This document shows positions 52,507-61,426 of a stretch of DNA of 64,000 nucleotides, piece after piece. Below the pieces are notes generated by a model. That model worked only from the letters and a program-made list of their open reading frames with translations, was not told the DNA's origin and did no database searches. The translations under genes were made by a program, and so were the position numbers. This DNA comes from CAYWBI01 sp964456445 (lineage in GTDB: Bacteria; Calditrichota; Calditrichia; Calditrichales; J004): contig CAYWBI010000002.1 of assembly GCA_964456445.1 (NCBI GenBank), forward strand, positions 30,169-94,168, written 5' to 3'. Within the stretch, counting starts at the first letter, position 1; each line of letters opens with the position of its first letter.

Positions 52507-53631
52507 TTAACTTTTTTGAATGGGCAATTTAATTATAAATTTATTTCCAACTTTTTGCTTTTGATCGAAGACAATGCTGCCATCGTGTGCCTCGATTGCC
52601 AGTTTACTATATGTAAGGGCCAACCCACGCCCTACCCGATAGCCTTCATTTTTTACCTCGACCTGGCCCAATTTGGTAAAGATCAAATCCTGGTATTTTA
52701 CCGGGATTTGAATACCGTCGTCCTGCAGGTAAATTTCTATATGATCATCTTTAAATTTTGTACTCAATGAAACATTGCCCTTGGATGTAACATTGCTGAC
52801 CGAGAAAGTGAGTAAGTTATCAATTACCCTGTCGAAGACCGATGTATCCAGAGAACAATATGGTAAGGAAGAATCAAGGCTAACAGAAATATTTTTTTTG
52901 GCATGTTCCGGGTAATCGGACATTTTATCTACACAGCGCTTTATTATGTCATTGACCCGGCATAAATCTTTACTAAGCGTCATATTGCCGTCTTCAATCT
53001 TGGCTATATCGATCATGTTTTGAACCATTCGCAATAAATGCTGGGTGCTTCTGTCGATACGATCTAAGTATTTTTTAAAGGCCGACGTGGCCTCATCCGA
53101 CATCCCCATCCCCATCATTTGTAAATTCCCCTGGATCACAAAAATTGGGTTACGCATATCATGCACCAGCAAATGGGCCAGGTTTTCTTTAAACTGGTCC
53201 ATGCGGATTAATGCATTGTTCTTTTCCGCAAGCTCGTCTTGATATTTTTTGATTCTTAAAAGTGATTTTACCCTGGTAATCAGTTCAACATTTTCAAAAG
53301 GTTTTGAAATAAAATCATCGGCCCCGACTTCAAGGCTATGTATCTTATCTTTTAATTCCTTTAGGGCGGTGATCATCACAACGGGAATAAATTGGGTTTG
53401 AGGGTTCTTCTTGATTCTTTCACAGACTTCAAAGCCATCTAATTTGGGCAACATAATATCGAGCAATATGATATCGGGGTTCTCGGAAACCGCTTTTTCC
53501 AATGCTTCTTCACCATCCATTGCAACGGCTATTTCATATTTTTGTGGCTTAAGGAAATAGCTGAGTAAGTCAACGTTCTCCTGGCTATCATCTACTATTA
53601 ATATCTTAGCGGCTATGCTGTCCAAGCCCAT
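52507..53631 (-). CDS. Receiver-histidine kinase hybrid (REC-HisKA-HATPase)
   Basis: A soluble 374-residue protein. The receiver domain (1-125) has D58 in IILLDIMLP and K110 in FISKPFE. A short coiled linker follows, then a HisKA domain with the phosphorylatable H157 in LLVHDMRNP and a HATPase_c domain. The ATP site is altered: the N-box reads DNLLTFS, so the second, magnesium-binding Asn is Phe (276), and the G1 box reads DDGIQIP with Gln308 for the second Gly. The G2 box GRGLAL is normal. It may phosphorylate poorly or act as a scaffold. It follows the sigma factor gene after 77 bases. Confidence 0.88.
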   Translation of the reverse strand: MGLDSIAAKILIVDDSQENVDLLSYFLKPQKYEIAVAMDGEEALEKAVSENPDIILLDIMLPKLDGFEVCERIKKNPQTQFIPVVMITALKELKDKIHSLEVGADDFISKPFENVELITRVKSLLRIKKYQDELAEKNNALIRMDQFKENLAHLLVHDMRNPIFVIQGNLQMMGMGMSDEATSAFKKYLDRIDRSTQHLLRMVQNMIDIAKIEDGNMTLSKDLCRVNDIIKRCVDKMSDYPEHAKKNISVSLDSSLPYCSLDTSVFDRVIDNLLTFSVSNVTSKGNVSLSTKFKDDHIEIYLQDDGIQIPVKYQDLIFTKLGQVEVKNEGYRVGRGLALTYSKLAIEAHDGSIVFDQKQKVGNKFIIKLPIQKS

Positions 53632-53708
53632 TGAAATTCCTTCATCTTTTCAAAATAAAAGTTATACACATATAATTACTATTTTTCTAATATATTAAAT
53701 AGCAATCA

Positions 53709-54473
53709 TTAAGTATAAATCATTTTGGTTATTTCTTTTTTCAGCTTGGACATGGTCTCGGAGTGGATTTGAGAAATCCGTGATTCACTCACATTAAGGA
53801 TTTTTCCAATTTCTTTAAATGTTAGTTTTTCATAGTAGTAAAGTGTTATTGCAAGACGGGTTTTTTCAGGAAGTTTTTTTATTGCCTTCAATAGAATTCT
53901 TTTAGTTTCATTGTCTTCCATAAATTCATTGGCGCCAACATAATCATGGTCTTCTATCACGTCATATAAATTTTGTTTGTTTGAATCATCGATAGGCTTA
54001 TCAAGCGAATACATATTTACGGCATTGACGTCCTTTTTCCAATTGTGCAGGTCTTTAAGTTCAATACCCAACCCATTTGCCATTTCGTACTCGGTATAGT
54101 TGCCCGAAAATTTTTGATCCATTTCCACCGCTTTTTCTTTCATGTTATTCAGTTTGGACCTTAAGGAACGTGGCACCCAATCCAGCTTTCTTAATTCATC
54201 GATGATGGAGCCTTTTATTCTTGGTATAGCATACGTTTCAAATTTAATTCCATAAGCCGGGTCAAAACGCTCGATCGCTTCACAAAGACCTAAGATACCG
54301 ATCTGATGTAAATCGGCCTCTTCTATCGCCTGTGGAAAGTTTTTGATCATTTTCCGAACAACATATTTTACAAGTCCATTGTAGCGTAAAATAAGTTGTT
54401 GACGATACATATTATTATTATTGAGCTTAAACTCGTGCCACATGGTTTCGGTCGGTTGCGTAGCTTGTTGCAT
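53709..54473 (-). CDS. RNA polymerase sigma factor, FliA/WhiG (sigma-28) type
   Basis: A 254-residue group 3 sigma factor. Region 2 (LILRYNGLVKYVVRKMIKNF, then EEADLHQIGILGLCEAIERFDP and the -10 helix FETYAIPRIKGSIIDELRKLDW), region 3 and region 4 (KLPEKTRLAITLYYYEKLTF and the helix-turn-helix IGKILNVSESRISQIHS) are complete. RGSIIDELR and the region 4 pattern are typical of FliA/WhiG. The start at 54473 follows AAGGGGG. An upstream in-frame ATG at 54527 has no binding site. No flagellar genes lie in the window, so its regulon is open. Confidence 0.92.
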   Translation of the reverse strand: MQQATQPTETMWHEFKLNNNNMYRQQLILRYNGLVKYVVRKMIKNFPQAIEEADLHQIGILGLCEAIERFDPAYGIKFETYAIPRIKGSIIDELRKLDWVPRSLRSKLNNMKEKAVEMDQKFSGNYTEYEMANGLGIELKDLHNWKKDVNAVNMYSLDKPIDDSNKQNLYDVIEDHDYVGANEFMEDNETKRILLKAIKKLPEKTRLAITLYYYEKLTFKEIGKILNVSESRISQIHSETMSKLKKEITKMIYT

Positions 54474-54478
54474 ATTGG

Positions 54479-54505
54479 CCCCCTTATATGGTGATTTTTG
54501 GGGGG
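54479..54505 (-). promoter_or_regulatory. Hairpin covering the sigma-factor ribosome binding site
   Basis: In the minus-strand transcript a run of six C (54500-54505) can pair with five G (54479-54483), the core of the ribosome binding site of the sigma factor gene, with a 16-base loop. An all-GC five-base stem at that place would hinder initiation unless opened. It is the only such run pairing in the region. Confidence 0.4.
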
Positions 54506-54771
54506 TTACATGCAGTTTCCATGCCATAAGTTAAACTTAGGACTGCTATCCAAAGCTAACCTATTGTTATTTAAGTATTAATACATTTTTTACATGTATT
54601 GATAGAACAGTAAATCGAATCCGAATGTTGAAGTTTGTTGTTAATATCGCCATCTGAGTGTACACATTTTCAACAGTTTATCGACAAGAAATGGATATAT
54701 TAAGGACAAAAAATCTTTAGTTTTTTTTAAAAAATATCTAAATTAATTTAAAAACCTAAGAAATATACGCA

Positions 54772-55467
54772 ATGGGAATTCAGAACGCCTGGCGGGATAT
54801 TGTTCAAATTATTTTTCCGAATATATGTCAACTGTGCAATGCACCTCTTCCAGCAGGTCGGCATTATATATGTGACCTATGTTATAACGGCCTCGAAACA
54901 TTTCAAGCGGAATACTATCCAATCCTTATAGAACGAATGGAAGATATTAAATTTGACGAGATCATTATTGCCTTTCAATTTACAGAAATATTTAAAAAAA
55001 TCATCCATTTACTAAAGTACGGCGGATATCAGGATATCGCCACTCTTTTTGCACGTTCACTATTGCCTCTCATACGATCGGATTATGATTTTATTACATC
55101 GGTGCCGTTGCATCCGCAGAAAGAAAGGGAACGTGGTTTTAACCAAAGCACGTTAATTGCAAAGCAACTTGCAAAGTATCTTGAGATACCGTTTAATGAA
55201 AGCCTTACCCGTGTTCGGTACACAAAATCACAGACTAAATTAAACCGCGAACGGCGCAAACAAAACATGAGAAATGCTTTTAGGTTATCAAGTTCGGTAG
55301 AAGGTAAAAAGTTGTTGATAGTGGATGATGTTATAACCACCGGGGCTACCCTTAACTCTTGCGCCGGTGTATTGAGGGACGGTAAATGCGAAAGGGTAGA
55401 TATTATAGCCTTATCTACCCCTGTGGATATTTTGCAGGAAAAACTGGAACAAACAATTATAATTTAA
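54772..55467 (+). CDS. ComF family phosphoribosyltransferase-like protein
   Basis: A 231-residue protein. The N-terminal zinc module has CQLCNAPLP and CDLCYNGL; the C-terminal type I PRTase fold has the PRPP-binding loop LLIVDDVITTGATLNSC. The segment VPLHPQKERERGFNQS is a ComF family mark. ComF is needed for the uptake of single-stranded DNA in competence; PRTase activity of the family is uncertain. It is divergent from the sigma factor gene and its stop overlaps the Hpt gene by four bases. Confidence 0.9.
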   Translation: MGIQNAWRDIVQIIFPNICQLCNAPLPAGRHYICDLCYNGLETFQAEYYPILIERMEDIKFDEIIIAFQFTEIFKKIIHLLKYGGYQDIATLFARSLLPLIRSDYDFITSVPLHPQKERERGFNQSTLIAKQLAKYLEIPFNESLTRVRYTKSQTKLNRERRKQNMRNAFRLSSSVEGKKLLIVDDVITTGATLNSCAGVLRDGKCERVDIIALSTPVDILQEKLEQTIII

Positions 55468-55799
55468 TTGCGATGAAGAAATTGTTCCAATTCATGACGG
55501 TCATTTTCAACCAACTCTATAAATTTTTGAACATCATCAATAACTTTATCCTGGCCCCTATTCTCCAATTCGCAAAAATGGGCAGCCATTCGGGTTACAT
55601 TCAAATTGGCCGAGGCGCCCTTTAAGCTATGCGAAAGCGCTCGCAGATCATCAAATTGTTGATCAGATACGGCATTTTTTATGGACGGTAAATTTTCATC
55701 GACCTGAACCAATAACTCTTCCAACAACTCGAGTAAAAACTCTTCATCCCCACCAAGCCGCTCCAGCGCTTCCGGGTAATTGATCAATTCTTCTGCCAT
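55464..55799 (-). CDS. Histidine phosphotransfer (Hpt) domain protein
   Basis: A lone Hpt domain, 111 residues, predicted to be all helical. The phosphorylated His is H57 in ALSHSLKGASANLN, followed by Lys-Gly as in known Hpt proteins. It lies about 3 kb from a REC-kinase hybrid; a lone receiver is 23 kb away. A strong binding site (TAAGGAGGATAT) suggests good expression. The relay partners are not proven. Confidence 0.93.
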   Translation of the reverse strand: MAEELINYPEALERLGGDEEFLLELLEELLVQVDENLPSIKNAVSDQQFDDLRALSHSLKGASANLNVTRMAAHFCELENRGQDKVIDDVQKFIELVENDRHELEQFLHRN

Positions 55800-56066
55800 G
55801 ATATCCTCCTTAATTCACAGATTCCTAAATACAAATGACATTATTCGGCAAATAACTAAGATGGTTTAATTTCTTTTTTACATTGCCCTTTTTTATCTCA
55901 ACAATAATTTTTTGTACGGGAACAAGCCATAAATTATGATCCGCAATATAAGGAAAATGTATGTTTTGTATCCGATTTTTTTTATTCCGATATTAAAATT
56001 GTTGAAATTAAACGGATTAATCCATCCTTGTTATCAATTTCTTTATAAAATTTAAGAGGTTATTCT

Positions 56067-57551
56067 TTGGAACACTATGGTATCTGGTCCCTGCTCCCCC
56101 CGGTTGTTGCCATTGCCCTGGCCATAAAAACCAGACAAGTTTTTCTTTCTCTCTTGTTCGGCATTTGGTTTGGCTGGCTTGTGTTATCAGACTGGAATTT
56201 TGTTACCGGCTCCGTGGCCACGATTCAGGCCCTGGTGGATGTATTCAAAAGTGCAGGAAATACACGCACGATCATGTTCAGCGCATTGGTCGGCGCATTG
56301 ATCGCCTTTATTCAAAATTCCGGCGGGGTGGAGGGTTTTATCCGGCAAATCAATGTCAAACTGGAAAAACTGACCCATGACGGCAAACGCAACCCATCCA
56401 CCATCATCCAGATATTTGCCTGGCTGACGGGCGTTATCATCTTCGTTGAATCGAGTATTACCGTATTGACCGTCGGCTCAATATTCCGGCCATTATTTGA
56501 CCGTTATAAAATATCCAGGGAAAAACTTGCCTTTATCGCAGATTCAACATCCGCCCCGGTTTGCATCCTCATCCCGCTTAATGCCTGGGGCGCATTTATC
56601 ATGGGGCTTTTACTCACTCAGGGATTCACAGATCCATTAAAAATATTGCTCGAAGCATACCCGCTAAATTTCTATCCGATCATTACGCTCTTTGGTGTAT
56701 TAGTCATCATCCTTAGTAAAAAGGATTTTGGCCCAATGAAAAAAGCACAGCGCCGGGTAAAAGTTGAAGGCAAATTGTTGGCCGATAATGCCCGGCCCAT
56801 GATTTCCGACGAGCTTTCGTCAATTGTTACAAAGCCCGGCGTCAAACCGGCCGCGATAAATATGATCCTCCCCATAGCGCTGATGGTGGGCATGATGCCT
56901 ATAATATTGATTTTTGACGGGTGGTCCGCGGTGGAAAACAAAGATATTTTAAACACTATGCAGATCCTTTTTCAGGCCATCGGCAAGGGTTCCGGTTCAA
57001 CGGCCGTACTATTATCGGTTCTGATTGCTCTAAGTGTGGCTGCCATCACCTATCGCATAAAAGGCATCTTTAAAACTCAAGAAATCCTTGACCTTACGTT
57101 TAAGGGCATCGGCGGGCTGATGCCTTTGGCATTGCTTATGATGCTGGCATTTGCCATTGGCGCGGTAAGCAAAAAATTAGGGGCGGGATTGTATATTGCT
57201 GAAATTACAAAAAGTTGGCTTAGCCCGGGATTTGTACCGCTTATACTTTTTCTTGTCAGCAGTTTTATTGCCTTCTCAACTGGTACATCCTGGGGGACAT
57301 TTGCCATCATGATGGCCATTGCAATACCGATGACACTGTCTATGCAGGGCAGCGTTCCTATGTCTGTGGCCGCGGTTCTAGGGGGTGGAATATTCGGGGA
57401 CCATTGCTCACCAATATCCGATACAACGATTATCTCATCCATGGCGTCGGCTTGCGATCATATCGATCATGTAAAAACTCAATTGCCTTATGCCTTGTTT
57501 TTTGGTGGACTATCCGCCCTGCTCTACCTGATTATTGGTCTGCTGTCCTGA
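56067..57551 (+). CDS. Na+/H+ antiporter, NhaC family
   Basis: A 494-residue polytopic inner-membrane antiporter, about twelve helices, of the NhaC/ion-transporter superfamily. The conserved half-repeat sequences DSTSAPVCILIPLNAWGAFI and FSTGTSWGTFAIMMAIA, then GGGIFGDHCSPISDTTIISS, are those of NhaC proteins (sodium-proton or malate/lactate exchange). The start is a TTG at 56067 behind AAGAGG. Its last 42 bases overlap the VanZ-like gene on the other strand. Confidence 0.88.
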   Translation: MEHYGIWSLLPPVVAIALAIKTRQVFLSLLFGIWFGWLVLSDWNFVTGSVATIQALVDVFKSAGNTRTIMFSALVGALIAFIQNSGGVEGFIRQINVKLEKLTHDGKRNPSTIIQIFAWLTGVIIFVESSITVLTVGSIFRPLFDRYKISREKLAFIADSTSAPVCILIPLNAWGAFIMGLLLTQGFTDPLKILLEAYPLNFYPIITLFGVLVIILSKKDFGPMKKAQRRVKVEGKLLADNARPMISDELSSIVTKPGVKPAAINMILPIALMVGMMPIILIFDGWSAVENKDILNTMQILFQAIGKGSGSTAVLLSVLIALSVAAITYRIKGIFKTQEILDLTFKGIGGLMPLALLMMLAFAIGAVSKKLGAGLYIAEITKSWLSPGFVPLILFLVSSFIAFSTGTSWGTFAIMMAIAIPMTLSMQGSVPMSVAAVLGGGIFGDHCSPISDTTIISSMASACDHIDHVKTQLPYALFFGGLSALLYLIIGLLS

Positions 57552-58733
57552 TCGGCGGTATTCGCTTGTAAAAACACTGATCAATGCACCTAAGCTAAAC
57601 ATAATTATATCGGTTATATCCGCGGTGCGTCCTTTTATAAATACCTGGGTAATTTCCATGGAGATCGAAATACAGAATAAAATTCCCATTACAAAGAAAA
57701 TGCTTAGCCTGCCTTTCGAAATATACTCTACAATTATCCCTAACCAAAAACCTTCAACAATCATTTTCAACAAGTCGTTTATGGCCCAGATTGATGTCAC
57801 TTTATAATAGTGATAAAAGGGTATCAGGCTTTTTGCAAGTGCCCGGCAGCCGGGCATGGAGTGGAAAACAAAAGGTTGGAAATTATCCAGAAAAATATAT
57901 ACCAAAAGCAACAATACCCCTATTTTTAAGCGGGTAGTTTCTCTTAATTTTATTAAGCGGAATAATAAGTATGTGCTCAGTGTAAAAAGTACAATCCAGA
58001 ACAGCAGGTTTGGATTATAAAACAGGGCCGCAAGTAAAAGCAGCACGTAAAGGCTGCTGAACATCTTAAACGTTTTTTTATGCCAAAGGGAACGCGGACG
58101 TTCATCCCAAAAACCGAGAACAACAATAGAAAACAAAAGAGCTGGCAGAATGTTTTCCCAGGACAAAAATTCCCCACTATCTGTGGATGTGTGCCTGGGC
58201 ACAAGCAATGAGATCCAAAGGAACACAAAGAAATACATAGCGGCTACGAAGGCAAGCAACCCGTTCAATGGAGATCTCAGGATATATCGGATTTGTATCG
58301 TAAAGTGACGATAATAATGTTTTAAAAACAGCGTTGCCGTAACTGCCCCGCCCCAGGCGCCAAGCGTATTGGTTATCAAATCATGTATTGATGCAATACG
58401 ATAGTGTAAAAATATCTGAACAAACTCTATACAGAGGCTTAAAGTAAATCCTAACAATATGCTGCGACGCGTACTTTTCGCATTATTGGCAAAAACAATC
58501 CGGGCAAAAAAACCAACCGGTAAAAACAATAAGATATTGCCCAGAATATCGGTCACCCCCACAAAACGACCATCCCGAAAAAAAGGCACGAATTCGATGT
58601 TATGCATTTCCCTTATAATTTTATGTATAGAGGTAAAGGGCCGGAAAGGGATGAGTGTGTTGTATGCGATGAATACTATAAGAAAAAGCAATACATAACG
58701 GGCCAGTCGGATATGTTTATCGGTTAAGCGCAT
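57510..58733 (-). CDS. VanZ-like membrane protein with two VanZ domains
   Basis: About 407 residues with some twelve membrane helices. Each half carries a VanZ-type motif: first SLCIEFVQIFLHYRIASIHD then LITNTLGAWGG, and again near the end SISMEITQVFIKGRTADITD then IIMFSLGALIS. That indicates an internal duplication of the usual VanZ fold (140-200 residues). The first half begins with the family sequence NTLIPFRPF and TDILGNILLFLPVG. VanZ confers low-level teicoplanin resistance in enterococci but most relatives have unknown roles. The ATG at 58733 shares a base with the upstream stop; the TTG at 58736 is an alternative. Confidence 0.82.
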   Translation of the reverse strand: MRLTDKHIRLARYVLLFLIVFIAYNTLIPFRPFTSIHKIIREMHNIEFVPFFRDGRFVGVTDILGNILLFLPVGFFARIVFANNAKSTRRSILLGFTLSLCIEFVQIFLHYRIASIHDLITNTLGAWGGAVTATLFLKHYYRHFTIQIRYILRSPLNGLLAFVAAMYFFVFLWISLLVPRHTSTDSGEFLSWENILPALLFSIVVLGFWDERPRSLWHKKTFKMFSSLYVLLLLAALFYNPNLLFWIVLFTLSTYLLFRLIKLRETTRLKIGVLLLLVYIFLDNFQPFVFHSMPGCRALAKSLIPFYHYYKVTSIWAINDLLKMIVEGFWLGIIVEYISKGRLSIFFVMGILFCISISMEITQVFIKGRTADITDIIMFSLGALISVFTSEYRRSGQQTNNQVEQGG

Positions 58734-59323
58734 CAAAACGCGATGTATTTTAACAAATCGTCCCGTTCAGGCAAATGGACAATCCAACTCTTATAAACCA
58801 TATCGCTGATCATTTGTTTGGCCGTATTAAGTGATAATTTGTAGCGGTAAGCATAATGCCAGATATCAATAGGGGCCACATGCAGTTCAAATAAAAACAA
58901 TTCATCGATATCCAACTGCTTGCGCGCATCATTTTTTTTAACAATTGCTGGCATTACATTGCGTCCTTCCGGCTTGATATGTTCCATAGTGAAATAATAG
59001 TTTTCGGCCCCCTCTAAATCACAGATGGGGAAACCGTTCTGTTCACCACCAAAATATTCAAGAAAATCCATACTTACCTGATATTCACGTTCCGGAAAAT
59101 CACCCCACAAATCATTCCAGACATCATAATCTTCCTTTTTTACCCATTCAAAAAAGGCAACTTCCGAATCTGGAATTTTTAACATCACTCGGCCATGAAA
59201 AACGGAAATGATTTCCTTTTTATCATTTTGAGAAAGCTCTTTTATTTCAGCGTCGCTGAACTCAATATAAGAAAGCGTTTCCAATTGTTTTTGTTTGTTT
59301 TTAATAAGATTTTTTATCTTCAT
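58733..59323 (-). CDS. Conserved-looking protein of unknown function
   Basis: I do not recognise this 196-residue soluble protein. It is acidic and aromatic-rich in the middle (VAFFEWVKKEDYDVWNDLW), with a Lys-rich N-terminus and a C-terminal helical part IDIWHYAYRYKLSLNTAKQM that reads like a winged-helix or dimer helix. The start is uncertain: the ATG at 59323 overlaps pabC by 23 bases, and an earlier one at 59350 would add nine residues. It is translationally coupled to pabC before and to the VanZ-like gene after, so it belongs to the pab transcript. Confidence 0.7.
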   Translation of the reverse strand: MKIKNLIKNKQKQLETLSYIEFSDAEIKELSQNDKKEIISVFHGRVMLKIPDSEVAFFEWVKKEDYDVWNDLWGDFPEREYQVSMDFLEYFGGEQNGFPICDLEGAENYYFTMEHIKPEGRNVMPAIVKKNDARKQLDIDELFLFELHVAPIDIWHYAYRYKLSLNTAKQMISDMVYKSWIVHLPERDDLLKYIAF

Positions 59324-60110
59324 AGATATCTTGAAATTTCCTGATTTCATTCAAATATATTTGTGATATGTGCGTTGTTATTTCCTGGTTCTCAAATTTA
59401 CAAACCGGCAAAATACCAATCAATGAATTACAAATAAATACGGCATCGGCCTCTATAATATCGTTGTGATACAACGACTGCTCCATGCAATTTATTCCGG
59501 CATTTTGTAGTCTCTTTTTTACGATCTGTTCCATTGCCCCGTTCAAACGAAGTGGCTTCCGGGCAGCAAATACAAATGTATTATTTTTCAGGATGAAAAA
59601 ATTGCTGCGTGTCCCTTCCAGGGCGATGCCGCTTTCAGAGAACAATAGTGTTTCAAAAAAGTCGCTAGCTGATGCTGCCTTAAATTGATACCAGAAAAGT
59701 GACTTTACATCCGCAAGGTTTCCCCGCACAGGATGGTCCCCCTTCCCCAGACTGACACCCTTTTTGTATAATTCTGCCAACGGTGGCGTGTATGGTTTTA
59801 AAAAAATAATTAATCCGTTTGATGTATTTTCCCGTTTATATAAAATTATTTTCAAACGATAAATATCGTTTATTGGATTTTCTGAAATCAATTTGGCAAT
59901 AATTGCATCAAAAGGAACTTCCGGCACAGACATACCTGTTTTTTTCGCTCCGCTAATCATTCGTTTCAAATGTAAATCCAGATATTCCGGTTGCCCCTGA
60001 TAAACCCGTATCGTCTCAAATACGCCCTGTCCATACTGGAAACCCGGCCCGAATGGGCTTACCAAACATTGCTGATCGGTTATAAATTTTCCATCACAAT
60101 AAACAATCAT
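59301..60110 (-). CDS. pabC: Aminodeoxychorismate lyase, class IV aminotransferase fold
   Basis: PLP enzyme of 269 residues that releases pyruvate from 4-amino-4-deoxychorismate to give p-aminobenzoate. It begins with the fold-type IV sequence VYCDGKFITDQQ and GPGFQYGQGVFETIRVYQG. The cofactor-phosphate region is SESGIALEGTRSNFFIL. The likely PLP lysine lies in LADVKSLFWYQ. By sequence alone it could be a branched-chain or D-amino-acid aminotransferase; the place next to pabB and pabA decides for PabC. The start overlaps the pabB stop (ATGA). Confidence 0.88.
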   Translation of the reverse strand: MIVYCDGKFITDQQCLVSPFGPGFQYGQGVFETIRVYQGQPEYLDLHLKRMISGAKKTGMSVPEVPFDAIIAKLISENPINDIYRLKIILYKRENTSNGLIIFLKPYTPPLAELYKKGVSLGKGDHPVRGNLADVKSLFWYQFKAASASDFFETLLFSESGIALEGTRSNFFILKNNTFVFAARKPLRLNGAMEQIVKKRLQNAGINCMEQSLYHNDIIEADAVFICNSLIGILPVCKFENQEITTHISQIYLNEIRKFQDIYEDKKSY

Positions 60111-61426
60111 TTCAGTGTCCTAAAAATGGTCGCGCCTTTATCCAGCGTCTCCATGTATTCCGCCGCCGGGTCGGAATCGTACACAATTCCGCTCCCCAAA
60201 CCAAATTGAACCTGTCCCGCGAAAAAATGCAAACTTCGGATTATAACATTTAAATCGAAATTGCCGTTAAAATCAATATAGCCCATGCTTCCGGTATAAA
60301 AGCCCCTGGTGGTTTTTTCCAGGGCTTCAATAACCTTTATAGCCTCGGACTTTGGACAGCCTGTGATTGAGCCCGCTGGTCCGAGACTGTGTATCACATC
60401 AAGGGAATCATATTCATCTGATATTTTTGCCGTGACCTTTGCAACAAGATGAAACACATTATTATAATTTTCTATTCTACGGGCGGTGTCAACCTTTACG
60501 GAACCTATCTCCGCAACCTGTCCCATATCGTTACGCATCAAATCAACGATCATGGCCAATTCCGCATTTTCTTTTGGGCTTTGCCACAATTCACGAATCA
60601 TCGCCCGGTCTTTATCAAATTTATGGAAACGTGGACGCGTCCCCTTTATGGGGTTACTTTCCAACTTATGACCGCTACGTCTTAGGAACCGTTCCGGACT
60701 GCTGCTCACCAGGGTTTGCCCCATCATCTTAAAAAAACCGCTCATCGGGGCAGGATTCATTTGGTTCAGTTTTTTAAATATATCAAAGGGCTCGTGCCTG
60801 GATGGCCATCTATATTGCTGTGTGAGGTTTACCTGATAGATACGCCCTTCGCGGATATACTCCCGTATTTTTTCAACCCCGTTGATATAGGCATTTTTTG
60901 TGACGCCGTTTAATTTTAAATTATCAAACCGGGCAGAACTCCATTTTGATGTTTTGGCGATGGTCTCCGGGCCATGAACATGGACCGACCAACATCTTCC
61001 GGATAGCTGGTCGTGGATTTGATAATCTTTAAAGAACCCGGCCCAAATTGTATCCGCATCGCTGTGATTGGCCGGTTCGGGGTATGCATCGGATAGAAAG
61101 GCATTGTAGGACATGGCGACAATAATGCCACTTGTAAAAGGCAGTTGGCTTTGAATTGCCTGATGGCGGTATTTTTTTAAAAGTTTCCCTAACCATTCCC
61201 AACCATTTTTGTTGATTTGTTTTTCCCCGCTGGCTGAAAGTTGAGTTATTTGCTTCCGGCCGGATACCCGTAAAATCAAATAAGGATTCTGTGCAATGAT
61301 AGAGTAGCGATGCCCGAATCGGGTTTTTCCACTGTGCAGCAGCGCCCAATGATCATGTTTTAAATCCTGCAGGATAAGGGCAGATCTTATTTCTTTTAAT
61401 TCTATGGAACTTATTTTAGGCAGCAT
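60107..61426 (-). CDS. pabB: Aminodeoxychorismate synthase component I
   Basis: Chorismate-using enzyme that adds ammonia at C4, with PabA as glutaminase. The key difference from anthranilate synthase is seen: the active-site loop is PIKGTRPR, with the Lys that forms the covalent intermediate, where TrpE has PIAGT. Other blocks are YIREGRIYQVNLTQQY and GFYTGSMGYIDFNG, and the catalytic end SGIVYDSDPAAEYMET. It is 439 residues, without a fused PabC or PabA domain. Its ATG directly follows the pabA stop. Confidence 0.95.
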   Translation of the reverse strand: MLPKISSIELKEIRSALILQDLKHDHWALLHSGKTRFGHRYSIIAQNPYLILRVSGRKQITQLSASGEKQINKNGWEWLGKLLKKYRHQAIQSQLPFTSGIIVAMSYNAFLSDAYPEPANHSDADTIWAGFFKDYQIHDQLSGRCWSVHVHGPETIAKTSKWSSARFDNLKLNGVTKNAYINGVEKIREYIREGRIYQVNLTQQYRWPSRHEPFDIFKKLNQMNPAPMSGFFKMMGQTLVSSSPERFLRRSGHKLESNPIKGTRPRFHKFDKDRAMIRELWQSPKENAELAMIVDLMRNDMGQVAEIGSVKVDTARRIENYNNVFHLVAKVTAKISDEYDSLDVIHSLGPAGSITGCPKSEAIKVIEALEKTTRGFYTGSMGYIDFNGNFDLNVIIRSLHFFAGQVQFGLGSGIVYDSDPAAEYMETLDKGATIFRTLK

